Source: Puffinus mauretanicus
Lineage: Eukaryota > Chordata > Aves > Procellariiformes > Procellariidae
DNA: 64,000 bases
Assembly (NCBI GenBank): GCA_023333565.1
Contig: JAJKFH010003198.1
Location: 828,001 to 892,000, forward strand
Reading direction: 5' to 3'
Program-made: the position numbers and the translations under genes
In this document: piece by piece, positions 37,401 to 49,640 of the stretch
Layout of the letters: each line of letters starts with the position of its first letter
How positions within the stretch are numbered: position 1 is the first letter of the stretch
Notes under the pieces: generated by a model
Told to the model about the DNA's origin: nothing
The model's database searches: none
Seen by the model: the letters and a program-made list of their open reading frames with translations, nothing else

Positions 37401-38079
37401 GCATACAAAGTTTAGACCTCATTCATCAAGAGTCATATCCCTGCTACTGTTTCAGTATGGCTACATTATACCATGCACGCACCAACTCTTGTGTAAATCT
37501 TGATTTGCCCCAGGTTTATGAATTCACATGTTCCCCGCCTTAGAAAAATTACAAGTGAGAGCAGAAACAAATGATGCTTTGTTGTATTATACCTGGGAGG
37601 TAAAAGTTTTCCAAACCACAACTATTCAAGGGAAAGAGAAATTCAAAAAAGAAAAATACTTAAAAATATCCCTTGGAGTTCTAATAATGGACAAGGTTAA
37701 GATATGCAAAATGGCAGCTAAAAAAATTGTAGGGTACATTATGTTAAGAGAGGTGTCACATCAAAAGAACAGAGAGAGGAAAGCTCCATTCCTTATTACC
37801 AAAGAATTACCATATCTGGACTAGTACTTTTTACCCTGGGCTTCTCCTTACCTGCAAAAAATAAATTAAATTATAATAAAATAAACCAAATATTTTTAAA
37901 ATATTAAGATTTTTAAGAAAATAGCAGCAAGAGGACAAAGATCTGTACAGACTAAGCTGTGTGGAAAGATTTAAAGTGATTGCTTTAGTAGGCATAAAGA
38001 CCCAGATACTCATCTGGTTTAAATCAGCATGGCTTCAGTGAGGATTTGGTCTAAGCAATCTCTAGATATTTGCCAAATG
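34421..38079. other. AT-rich unique DNA, no gene seen
   Basis: Open frames of up to 98 codons (for example plus strand 37528-37824) show no domain, signal peptide or conserved motif. No repeat family recognised. Confidence 0.5.
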
Positions 38080-38330
38080 TGTACAAAAAGAGAAGGTATA
38101 GTGTGGAGGGATGTATCCAACAGTAATAGGATCAAATTAATTAAAAATATATAGGTTGGATATTAGGAAAATATTAACAGTGTAATATGCAACAGTGTAT
38201 GTAACAGTATAATATGTATCAGTTTAGGAATGTGTCTCCTAAAGGAAATGAGATAACTCTATTTCAGGAGCTATTTCATATGAGACAGATATAAAGAACT
38301 AAATGTATATTATGGAAAACAGTCCTACAT
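38080..38330 (+). mobile_element. Possible ancient CR1-family LINE relic
   Basis: The plus strand reads TAATAGGATCAAATTAATTAA (an SNRIKL-like segment), then TATAGGTTGGATATTAGGAAA, then GTTTAGGAATGTGTCTCCTAAAGGAAATGA (a 'W(N).LPRE' like segment). The order and spacing resemble a worn CR1 C-terminal region, interrupted by a local duplication of AACAGTGTAATATG-like words at 38176-38222. This is the weakest of the CR1 calls. Confidence 0.4.
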
Positions 38331-41300
38331 TAGCTAAAATGAGTTAGCTATGTTCTTTCTATTATCTACTTGCTATGATTTTCTGAAGTGTTTGCAATCT
38401 GTGTGCTTGTAAGGTTGGTGGCACACTAGGAAGACACCTGGACATGTTTTTTTATATAATATTTGAGATAGAGCTAAGCTAAAAAAGAAAGAAGCAAAGG
38501 GGAAAAAGGGGAGGCTGTGAATAATGAGTAAGGCTGTCTATGGGCAATCAGAGTTACAGCTGGGAAACTGCAAAACTGTCCTTTTAAACATGCTTGTCCT
38601 TGTTTTATTTACTTGCCAGGTAATTCATTTATGTGAGGAGACGATTACAGAGAAGAGACAATTTTGGGCCTTCAGAAAAGACTTGGTCATGTTTCAAAAG
38701 CACTTAGACAGAGCTGATGAAAACTATGGACTATGCAAAAGGCGGTGGAATGAGAGGAATGACCTGCAGCAATAAAGAATGGCTACAGGAACCACCCACA
38801 ACTCATACTGGAAATTATCACACTATATCTTGCACTTCCTTCAATTGATAAGAATTTTCTGGTAACCAAAAAAGCTACTGTTTATCCCTCATCTTGTCAG
38901 TCTGATAGGCCTTCTAATTTTTGGCTTGAAAACTAAGAAAAAACCCACTCACCATAATGAGTGGAAACCTGAAACAGCTGGAGCCATAGGTGTGCCTTTA
39001 CAAATCAGACCGGATGCACAACACAGGGCAGGCCCTCACCAGGTGTTAAATGGATTCAGTACACTGAGATCAGTAACCCTCTCATACACATAAGCAGAGA
39101 TTTTTGGCCCAGTGATTTGAAATTTTTGCTGTTGTAACTCCTAATCTCTCTCCATACTCTGGATTATCCTGTAAGCAAAGATTTGATTTTCAGAAGTATT
39201 TGTACGACATCCAGGGATATGTTATTTCTGTCTATAACACTCAGAAGAGAACTTGTATTCTATTAGGGGCAAAGGAAGAGCCTCCAGATTCCTTTCCTTC
39301 TGACAGCATTATATTTACAGGAAGCTTTTAGTACCCTCGGATCTCCCTCCCTCTGCCAGCTCCATTGAACAAGGTTAAAGTAATTGACTTAATTATTTGA
39401 AATTCAGTTTGAGTAGCCCTAACATTATGTGTGTTTCCACAGGAGCTCCTCTTGGATTTTTTGAAATAAAAAGACAAGGTGGAACCCATAGAAATTAAAA
39501 GAAGTGTCTGTGTTTTGTGTCTTGATAGTAACAAAAAAAACCCCACAAACCCTTAATGTTTAAGGTTTTGCTCAGTCTGTGATGTGCCGCTTAGTGTTCT
39601 TGCCAATTTTATTCAATCCAAAGTTTGAATTCACATAGTTGTGCTTGTTTTTTGTGTATGGAAGAGGAAAAACAATGAAATATGAAGGCATTTCTTCATG
39701 TCATCTCCTGCCTCTTGTTCATTTTTAGTCTGTAAAGTGATGTTAAGTTTTCTATGTTGCTGTGGGATTCCTTTTCCTTTGACTTTTCATGCTATTCATC
39801 TTGAGCTGACATTTTATGTTACTCATTACTGTCACTATTGGAAAGAATAGGAAGATCAGCATTTGGATATCATTATCACTTGATAAAGTATTTCCCTTAT
39901 CATGCTTAATAAAAAATTATTCCTCGTGTTCTACCTAGATGTTACTATTTTAACAGCTAGAAAGAAATTGTGTTTTGTTTCACTAAATCAGTTTCCAATT
40001 CAAAAACCCAGCAGGTATCTGAATAAATGGATTAACATTACCAACACCAGCAAAAATGGACTAAGATACACTGAATCTCATTTTGATCTTGATCTGCAGG
40101 GTTCGTAGTGACATAATTTGAGTAATCTCAATACTGTTACACTTAATTATACCAAAGTATGTGGGATCAAGAATTGGACTAGTGAGATTTTTTTTTCCTT
40201 TTACTCCCCTTGGAGGATGAAGTATGAAACACCTCCTGAATGGCTTTTATTTTGTCATCTTCTCTAGGAATTTCCCCTGAAAGGGAATGCTAGAGAGTGG
40301 GTTGTAAAGATGGTTTATATACCGTCAAGATAATGTTTCTTGAGTAAAGGCCAGATCATAATATATTTGATGCTTGCCAGCTGCTTACCTCCTCTTAAGG
40401 AGGTATGAATTCTCCTGATATAGGGTCCAACTTTCTCTTGTGTTTTTTGCCAGCCATGAAAGTCATGAGTCTAATCTTCCAATTATAGACACTTGCAAAT
40501 CAGCTGGAATTAACTCTATTTTGAAACAAGCACATCGCTTGCATGGGAAAGATGACGTGCCTGTTCTTCCTTTGTTAGCAGTTCTGCAGTCCACCCAAGT
40601 CTGACGACTCTTCTAAACACACTGAAAATGTCCTGTGGCGAGGAACCTTTGAAAATGGATATTGGTCAGGAATGATCAGTGATTTCAATGAACAGATCAT
40701 CTGCTATATTTAAGATTCCACAGGTACTATGGGAAAAGGGAAGAAACACCACTTCAACTCTATTTGTCTCTTAGGTGCATAATTAATTTCCCTTGCATGC
40801 CTGGATCATGAAAATCTGTAAAAATTATCGTAATATTGAACTTGTAAAAAAGAAGGGCTATTTATTTATTTAAAGGTTATCAGTTATATTCAAAATATTT
40901 GCTTTAGATTTTTCTTTACTATGCTTATTTTACCCCTATTCTTTAATTTTACAACTAAAAATGAGGTTAAAAAAAAGTCAAGACATACAGGAGAGGAGAA
41001 GAAAACAGCCCATAAATCTAAGTTGGTCACAATCTTTCATGTACCATTTTCTTGAAATAAAATCAAGAATGTAAAAATTCAGCCCTAAGATGTTACTCTA
41101 GTTTTGATGTATAAGTTTCAGAAACAGCACCTCTCCCCCTAAACATGAATTTAACCAATATAGGACTTATTGGTCTTGAATGTTAGGAGTTATTTGTTGA
41201 TTAAGTAAATAAAAAAGTGGTCAAAATGAGCAGCTCATTTCCTCTGGAAAAGCAGGGTCAAGGAAACATTTTACTTTTTTAGCTGAAATAATCCCATAAT

Positions 41301-42320
41301 TTGCAGTCTGAGATGAAGTTGAGAGTTAGAAGACATCTTTTTGGTGTTATTCCTGTAATAGCTGATCTCCTCAAGTTAATTTGGTTATTTGAAACAAAGT
41401 TTTACACAGTGACTAAAACTAACTGTAATTCCTTTTTGACTATTGAAATATCAGACTACACCTCTATATTACAAGGGAGTGTTTGCTACTGGTTAAACTC
41501 CAGGGTACAATTGGTGAACAATATATACTTCAAAGATGCTTATGGACCAGGAAACGTTTTAGAAGGAAAAAAGATGTCTATTGCTCAAGGTATAATTGTC
41601 TTCTTTCAGGGTAACTTGTTTTTTAATTTGAAATAAGTACTTCAAAGACATTCAAAGTGGGCTATCAATCCTTTGAAGCTGTCAAGAGGTAATGATTTAG
41701 GATTTCCATTTCAAAGAATTTTAGATCTCGGATAAAATGGAACAATTCCATTGAAAACCAGAAGATTTAGGCCTGAAATGACAACAAGACAGCTTCTAAA
41801 GGATCAGCTAACAGAAGTGACATGCTTTTATTGTTCCTTGGTGAGTATTTTGATTTATATATGCCTGGATTATCTGAACCTATGGGTTTATTACTAAGTA
41901 AATGCAATTACTCTCTAGAAGTTAGGCTAAATAAAATGATCTCTGCTGGGTCCTTAACACAAACTGTTATTTTTGAATATTATGTTTTGGGAAGAATATT
42001 TATTTCTTTCACGATTTTTTGCCTTTTTTTTAAGAAAGGTCAGATCAAATGATCTATCTGTTTGAATGTATATATAGACATTTACTACTTAGATGATGAT
42101 TACCCTCTAGTTTCTGAATAAATGACTGAGATTATGACAATTACTTTGAAATATCTTTGCTTGTTTGAAAATGGAGAAAACATAAATCTTATTTGTTCAG
42201 GGTTAATTCCAGGCAGAAACAAAGAGTCAGCATCCCTGGGAAGCAGACTGCTGGTGGCAGTGAAATTGCTATGGTCAGACTGCCTACTTTGCCTGAGCCA
42301 GGGCTCTGGGACATCAAGTT
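38331..42320. other. AT-rich unique DNA, no gene seen
   Basis: No gene recognised. Open frames of up to 111 codons (plus strand 41301-41636) show no domain or repeat. Confidence 0.5.
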
Positions 42321-42352
42321 AGGTAACTCTGCCAATATTGGCAGAGTTACCT
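42321..42352. promoter_or_regulatory. Perfect 32-base palindrome centred on a CArG box
   Basis: The half AGGTAACTCTGCCAAT is followed without a spacer by its exact reverse complement, giving 32 bases with no mismatch. The central ten bases, CCAATATTGG, fit the CC(A/T)6GG CArG consensus bound by serum response factor and MADS-box proteins. The palindrome is seen directly. A regulatory role is inference. It sits in a locally more GC-rich segment, 42190-42540. Confidence 0.5.
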
Positions 42353-45300
42353 TTCCCAGCAGCAACACTGACTGTGACTTTCAAAGTTTCCCAGCCTCTG
42401 AATGTCAGCAAGAACACAGACCTGTTCTCAATGGTCTTCCACGTAAATTCCCACCTTTTCCTCCCTGTGGCAGAAATGACATAACCATGGCCTAGCAGAG
42501 GTCCCTTGTTCTTGAGGTTCCTCTCTAATGCTGAGAAGCCTTAAACTGGCTGTAGATCCAGCAGCAGAATGAATTTCATAAACATAGAGGATGTCAAGTC
42601 TAATTATAAAATTATGATTGCACTTACAGAGATATAAAAATATAGAAATATTTCAATCTTATTTTGAAATCTTAACTAAATTTGACTGGGTCACTCTCTC
42701 CTGGTAGTAGGACATCCAAATTAGTCATTATGTTCCTCAACATGCTAGGCAAGTTTTCTTAATCAGAAAATTAGCTTCAATAGAAATGATGGTAGATAAC
42801 GGACAAAAAGTATACAAGTGATCTATATGCATTTTTCAGAAAACTTTTCTGGCAAAGAAATCTTACTAATAGGATAAACTGTGAGCAGGATTTGGAGAGA
42901 CAAATTACCCCAGAGGAGTGTGCTTTGATGTGGAAAAGAGGATCAATCACCTCAATCTGTAGTACACTAAAAGAAAATTTATTTAAGATATAGTTTCACT
43001 TCACACAAGTCAGGTTCATACATAGAGAGAGAATACGGGAGAAATTGAGGTGACAAGGAGATTTTATGGATTTTGCAGACATAGCTAAGTGCAGAGAGAC
43101 TTGGATAGTGTCTGAAAACAAGCAGTAGAGATTGTTGCATAAGATGCCTCTTGTTCTTTCTAGCAAAACAGTCACACTTGACTCCAGATTTAGTTTTTCG
43201 TTTGTTAGTAGCCACTAAAGTAGTTTCTCATTAAGAATGAAGAAATATAATCTCACAAAGGAATAGCTCCAGAAAATAAGACACACATGGAAAATTTGAA
43301 CCCATCAATTATATATTCAGATATGTACAAGAAATAATATGGATCTAGTCTTTCACAACACAGCTTTAATTTAATAAAAGTGAGTACTTAAATCACTCAA
43401 GCAGCTAGCAGTCTATATGATGTAAGAGACTTACCCAATCAAATGACCGAATACTAAGAGCATACAATATTACTAAATATTTTTAAATTAAAACAAATAA
43501 AAATATAAACTTTTAGTGATTATTTTTTGTTGATATTCATGTAGCAGTGATCTATAGCTTCATTTGATATCTTAAATGGTTATTAAAATGCCCCTTATCT
43601 TGGGGAAAAAATAATTTATTATTAAATAAAATGTTGGCATTTTTCTGGCTTAATCTCCTTTCTGAGATGAAAATTTCCCTGGTTAAATTTTTTGGTGTTC
43701 TATAACTCAAATCACTGATGGAGAAAAAAAGATTGGTACGTCTGTAAGAGGACACAGTAATAAAGAGAACTAAGAATAATTAAGAGGAACAAAACACACA
43801 CAAAATTATGAATCTCTTTGTCTTGCCATTGTTATTGAAGTACTTGAATTCTATATTTCACCTGTATTTCAGCTTTTGATTTGATATTTATTAGGAAGCT
43901 GACACACTGGGAAGACTGTACATGGTCAAATAACAATAGTTTTGTAAGTCCTGTATTTGTTTTATGTCAAATCTCTTCTATGTTACATCAGTGCCCATGT
44001 GAAGAAACATGTTTTAATTTCAGTGGTGTTACTTTTAATTGATGTTGATGTATCATTTCATTCAAGATTTTCATGAGTTGGTATGGGATATAAATGGCAA
44101 CAGATTTGGCCAGTAGCCTTTTATTTTTGATATAATAGACTACCTTCATACCAAGCATTCAACTGTAATGATTTTTAGAAGGAAAACACATAGCCAAACA
44201 GAAGGCACTGCAAGACTCGTTTCCCTTCGCTTCATTCCCCTGCTGTCCTGAGTCTACTTATTTTAGTAGCCAGTATTTTTAATGTGATTCTCATGTTTAA
44301 ATGGAAAGCAAAAAACGTAAAATCCCAGACTACAAGCTATTTTCATTTCTTTCGAAACATGAACACCTAATACTTTTTAGCTCAGTGAAATTAATTTCAT
44401 AGACACAAAGAAAATTTTGGGCTCAAAATCAGTTGAAGTGATTGAGGCTGATTCTGTAAAATTCTGATAAATCTGCCCGGAGCTGTGGCAAGGGGCGAGA
44501 GAGGTGGAAATACAACCCCCAGCATTCTCGAAACTCTTTGGCCACTGGCCACTGCCAGCAGGAGGATGCTGCCAGAACAGCATTTCTATTAAGAGTGAAC
44601 GCTAAGCTATTTAGTGTTTTTTACTCCACTGTAGTTTGCCTTCCCTTTCAAGGGCAGCATTTAATTATTAGGTTTTGACGGTGGCAGTCTTTACTGAGCA
44701 AGGTCTCAAACCATGACTTTTGTTCCATGAGAATGGGAGGGACCGAAAGCAGGCTTACAAGGGGAAGCCATTAAGTAAGGAGACATCCAAAACAATCGTA
44801 GTTCCAGCTCCATGTCTAATTTGGCAGCTAGAGTAGCTGCTGTGACGTGCAGCATTCATTTGAATATGTCAAAGAAGCAATCACTTTAGAAAACAGCTGA
44901 CGATGGGAAGGCAAAGCAAAGAAAGAGTAGTATTTCTTTTCCCAAAGAAAAGAAGTCACAGGAAAGACAGGAAGAAATTGCTCTTTCCCTAGGTAATTGT
45001 GTACTATCTCTTACTGACAGCACAGCACATTGCTAAGGTTACAGTTTAGACTGTGGAGTTTGTCCCCATTTCCTAGAATTTTTAAAGGGCGTGGGCAGTC
45101 TTGGTTTGTCTTGTTTAGGAGCGGTGGTTTTCCATTTCATCCCACAGTTTTATACTGCCTGTGTCATCGTTTCAGGCACAAGAAATAATTAGCCCTGGAA
45201 AACTTTTTTTTTTTCCCTTCACAGGAGCTGAGCTAATTTGTTTTAAAATAAAAATGTCTCCATTTAGGATCCCACACTGAGAGTGTCACAAATTATGTCG

Positions 45301-46697
45301 ATTCACCAAATTGGTGCCTGCCAGCAAACGGCTGAGAATTGCCAGATTCAGTTAAAGACTTTGGCTCGGCTAACATCCTCCCATGGAAAAAAGTCATGGG
45401 ATGGCCAAAAATCAGGCAGAATGATCTGCAGGCTTGAGCCACAGTTTCCACTGCATCATGTGCTAAGGAATGTGGGGGGGGATGGGTCCGGACACCCACA
45501 GAGCCAGCAGGGATCGCAGCCCCGCGAACCCACAGGGACTTCTGTGGGATGTTTTTCCTGTGGATTCATTGACCTTGAGGTATGCTTGGAAAAGCATCTC
45601 ACTCGCACGTAGGCCCAGACTGTGCCTATGTGTTGTTCCCGGCTGGCCATCCCCTAAGGTTTCAAACGTGCCTTGGGGGAATTTACAGGTGCAGAGTGGG
45701 AATTGTGCAAAACACTTCTGCCAATGTCAACAGTAACTACGTAAAGAAAATGCCTGTGGCTTTCAGTGAGGAGGAACATTTCTCCATTCTAGCAATGCCC
45801 TCTCCCTGAATAATTGCACTCTCTCAAAACCTAAAGACCTCTGTTTGCAGGCAGCTTGCATGCAGTGCCTTTCATGGGACTAAAGGGATAGATAAGACAA
45901 CGTTACTTCATCCCTCCCTCCTCCTGTCAACATTTGGACCAAAAAGATTGGATTTTTTGCTCCTTTCAACCCCTCCATGGGAGGAGTTGGAGGAGATTAC
46001 ACAGTTATTTATCATGTGCAATTCACAGTCCTCTATGTATGGTTAGAAATTCTTCTCGCAGCATGAGTTTTCCAAAGGCTGCGCGGAAATGAAAGAATGC
46101 AGCTTTCTTTTAATTATTCTGTATCGTTCCTCCTAGCTTAATGCAAAATTTTATTCTTGTGTTGTCAAGGACATCAATACGCTGTTCAAGGTTTGGGGGA
46201 GGGAGGGTGGTGAAGAAAGTAATGAAGGATGTTCGTTCTCTTCTTTTGAAGATAAAATAAGAATTTACAAATGAAAGTTTATCAGAGTTAATGCACTGAA
46301 ATAATTTTACATTGGCTAAGAAAGCAAAGCTTCTCAGTAGTAATGTATTGGACATGCATATTTTGAAAGAAAAATAGATCTACAATAGCACCAGATCATT
46401 GCTAACACTTTTAAACATTATTTCTGTTTGCAGTATATGCCTGTGATTGATCACTCATTTGCAGATGTGCTGTTACATCCCTCTCTTTCTGATTCTTCTG
46501 TCTACAACAGGCAGATTCAGACAGCCAGAATAAACAACGGTGTTTCTTTAAACTAGCTACCCAAAAAAAGAAAGAAGTTGCCAGGGAGAGAGATTCTTAA
46601 CCCATTACCCAGCCAGAAAAAAACATTACCAGCAAAAATGATTCCCAGTCCAGCCAAGTACAAAGTTCTTGATTTAAGAAGCCAAGGACAACTAGAA
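42353..46697. other. Unique DNA, locally richer in GC and non-repetitive at 44.4-46.0 kb
   Basis: No gene recognised. From about 44400 to 46000 the sequence is less AT-rich and has few homopolymers, with a TGACGTGCAG motif near 44842. Open frames here reach 109 codons in overlapping frames but none shows a domain. It could hold conserved non-coding sequence, which cannot be judged without alignments. Confidence 0.4.
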
Positions 46698-46767
46698 TCT
46701 CTCTCCCTCTCTCCCTCCCACCTCTCTTTCTCTTTTTTTTTTCTTTTCTTTTTTTTTCCTCCCTTTT
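46698..46767. repeat. Polypyrimidine tract
   Basis: Seventy bases of C and T on the plus strand with a single A (46720). The tract grades from CTCTCCCT-type units into T-runs. Confidence 0.9.
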
Positions 46768-48231
46768 ATCTGGCAAAATATTTGGAGTTCTAACTGGCTC
46801 CTTCTCTTTCTTTTTTAGTGTTCTAATTCATTAATAGTGAGGATTGTCAAGTGTGCCTCCGCTGTAATATAAAGCTTATAAAAAATAACATTTTTCAGAT
46901 GAAATTTTCTCATCTTTGTATATTTTTGAATCTGTAATTATGAGCCTAAACCAATTACTATAAAAGTTCATGGGAACAAGATCCAAGCCTTAAAGTACAG
47001 TGCAGTAAACAATATTGATTTCTGTTGAATCACCCCTATTTTATAGAACAGTACTAGACAAAATCCAGCCCAGTGTCTGAACATTTTCTAAAAATTAAGC
47101 TAATTGAAAAAGCCAAATAAAGTTAACAATCAACAATTATCCAGTTAAGGCAGGCAAGATCAAATAAATAAATAACATTAAAGCTCTAGTGTCTATTATT
47201 AGCAGACTAGCGGAACAGAATTGAAAAATTCATCAGCCTCAGATCATAGGTTGATAAGGTCTTCCTGCAGCTAGGCTGGAATTCAGCTATTGCTTTGCAT
47301 CAACATAGTCATAGGAATAGAAGCTCCTTCCCGTCCAATTATATCTGAATTTTTGCAACTTAAAGAGGTATACATTTCAATGTTAATTAGACAGAAATCA
47401 TTCTTGTCATTGACTCTGAATGACAGCATGTGTGCATGCCAGTGGGAAGACTCTCTCTGTATTTTACTAGCAATTACAAGCAGTACTACTGTGAAGCCAT
47501 GAGCACTGCAAAACATTTTCAGTTAACATTAAAGAAGTGCAAGACTTTAAAATGTGCATAGTTTTATGTTCTGCTTCCTGTTGCACAGATGATACAGAAT
47601 TCATAACAGATGTTGAATATGCTATCAAAGTCACATGAAAGGGAAGAGACATTGATCTCTGACCTCAGCAGTGTCTGAGAAAATGTCACTGCTTTCCCAT
47701 TGCTTTTTTACAGTCTACTCTTATATTCCGTATAGGTTTGTTACATGAATAGGTGCCATATTATAAAAATGATAGTGAGAAACATAGGAGGGACGGCAGC
47801 GATGAGAATATGCAACATTCATAAGGCAGTGCCTGGAATAAAAGACATTTACAGAAGTCTGAGCCTGTCAGTCTGTGTCAAAGTCTTATGCAGTTAATAA
47901 AAAACCTTCTGCTACCAACCTGCTTCCTGAGTCTCAGATCATGGACCAATAAAGTCAATAGGTAGGAACTTTGCCATTTATTTCATTAAGCCTAGGATCA
48001 AGTTCTGAATTCTAACATCACATTTTCCATATCATCTATTTTTCTTCTGAACTAACAAACTGAGGTTATAACAAACACTTTAAAAGTGTTAGATGAGAAT
48101 TAGACCCCATTTACGTATAAGGAACACTGTAGTATCTAAGACACTCATGCATAGCATGCACCTTTTTTTCTTAATGACAGACATTATAACTGAAAGAATA
48201 TTACTAAAAGTAAATTACTTATGTCTTTTAG
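46768..48231. other. AT-rich unique DNA, no gene seen
   Basis: No gene or repeat family recognised. Open frames are below 80 codons. Confidence 0.5.
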
Positions 48232-48557
48232 AAAAACTTCAGAATGATTATGGCCTCCCAAACCTAATTCAAACAATAAAGAGAGGTTCTTTAACAGAAG
48301 ATACACTGATCCTGAACATGGATTAGTACCTCTGTTTTAGCAGAATTGGATAGCAGTAGATCTACCCAAAGGCCTGGGAGAACAAAAACCCTAACCTCCG
48401 TCAAAACATTTGAAGCTGTGGATAAACCACCTGAAATATTTCTGAAAATTGAAGGAAAAGAAGTAAATGGTCAGTAAAACTAATCCCTAAAGCTGCTGAA
48501 GGCAAAAGAAAAACAGTTAAGACTACTAGCACAAACACTGCAGTTGATGAGGCAAGT
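48232..48557 (+). pseudogene. Broken coding-like stretch of unknown identity (tentative)
   Basis: Three overlapping or adjoining frames read like pieces of one hydrophilic protein. The first, to the stop at 48326, reads KLQNDYGLPNLIQTIKRGSL. The second (about 48334-48474) reads LAELDSSRSTQRPGRTKTL and then FEAVDKPPEIFLKIEGKEV. The third (48471-48557) reads PKAAEGKRKTVKTTSTNTAV. Each junction needs a one-base frame shift. A splice-acceptor-like TTATGTCTTTTAG ends at 48231. The composition (K, T, S and E rich) is less random than other frames here. I cannot name a family; chance is possible, as is a decayed gene fragment or retrocopy. Confidence 0.25.
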
Positions 48558-49592
48558 TAGCAATGCCTGATTTCATGAAAGCATTTACTGGTAGCCCAGG
48601 AAAATTTGTTTTTACAACCAAATTCCAAAACCTTTTAACCTCATTTCTGTTCATTGAATTAAATTTCAGAACTGTAATCAACATTGGAATTTCAACACTG
48701 AGCTTAAAATTTAGCAGTTTCATAGTAGTACCACAATGTACCTAATACATGCAGGAGATTCTGCATAAAACCGTTGGAATTTTCAAAATTCAAGCCAGGA
48801 AAATGAATTGTACTTCACAGAATAGGTGCTCTTCTAAAATTTCAGGGAAAAAATTGATTATTTTTCAGTTAGTAATCTACTGGCATTCTATAGATCTTAC
48901 TAAATTTTTACAGTTTCTTGCAAGAAAATCCAGTATAAATTCCTGAGCTCTTTTAAGGCTGTTGAATCTCACAAGCTGATGATTTCTCTGAATCTAATTT
49001 TTTACTAGAGTGCTGTTTAGAAACTTTGAGAAGTTTGGGAAAATCTGAGGAACTGAACTTTCAAATGTCCCATGGAAAGGTCTGAGATTTTATTCCAAAT
49101 AGCAAAGCATTAAAAAAAAAAGAAAGGTGAAGATCTCTAACCTTCCTGAAGAACGATCTTCTGGTCTGTGATCCCAGGCATGTCACCTGCAGTCTGAATA
49201 TCGCAGGCGCCCTTGTACCCTAGGTCCAGCAAGTGACCTGCTATGAAGCAGTCTGAAATATTCCTGTGCTTATTATAAGACTGGACTAAATCAATAGTCC
49301 TATGGAACAAAACTTGATTTTTTTTCAATTTACATCATTTTAATGAAACTTTAATAGTAGAAAGGTATAGTAGGAGCTATAGTAGCAATAGACTAGTGTT
49401 TGTAATAGAAAAGCTCTGCTGAGGTACATAATTTGTATCTGATATTCGTTTTGGCATTACTATAAACAGTACTTTTTCATAACTCCTTCATAACCCCACA
49501 TTACTCAAAACAAAATGAATGGGGGTCATTTGACTAAATATTAGTCATTGTTAAACAGGATCTGAACCAGAAATATATTCTATTTTACAGTC
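48558..49592. other. AT-rich unique DNA, no gene seen
   Basis: Nothing recognised beyond short open frames. An A10 run lies near 49111. Confidence 0.5.
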
Positions 49593-49640
49593 GGGGGGGG
49601 GGGGGAGAAAAAAGAAACAAAAGAAAAAAGAAACAAAAAC
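49593..49640 (+). repeat. G13 run followed by an A-rich purine tract
   Basis: Thirteen consecutive G (49593-49605) lead directly into GAGAAAAAAGAAAC and a second near-copy, AAAAGAAAAAAGAAACAAAA. Confidence 0.9.

Noticed and set aside
37528..37824. 98-codon lysine-rich plus-strand open frame
   Set aside because: Lysine richness follows from A-rich DNA; no recognisable motif.
37940..38060. Possible palindromic reptile-type repeat around CATCTGGTTTAAATCAGCATGG
   Set aside because: Only one arm is recognisable, so the call is too weak to list.
41301..41636. 111-codon plus-strand open frame
   Set aside because: No domain, no repeat and no nearby gene structure; length is compatible with chance in 64 kb.
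46796..46820. Polypyrimidine run plus TTTTTTAG resembling a splice acceptor
   Set aside because: No open exon follows, so it cannot be supported as a splice site.
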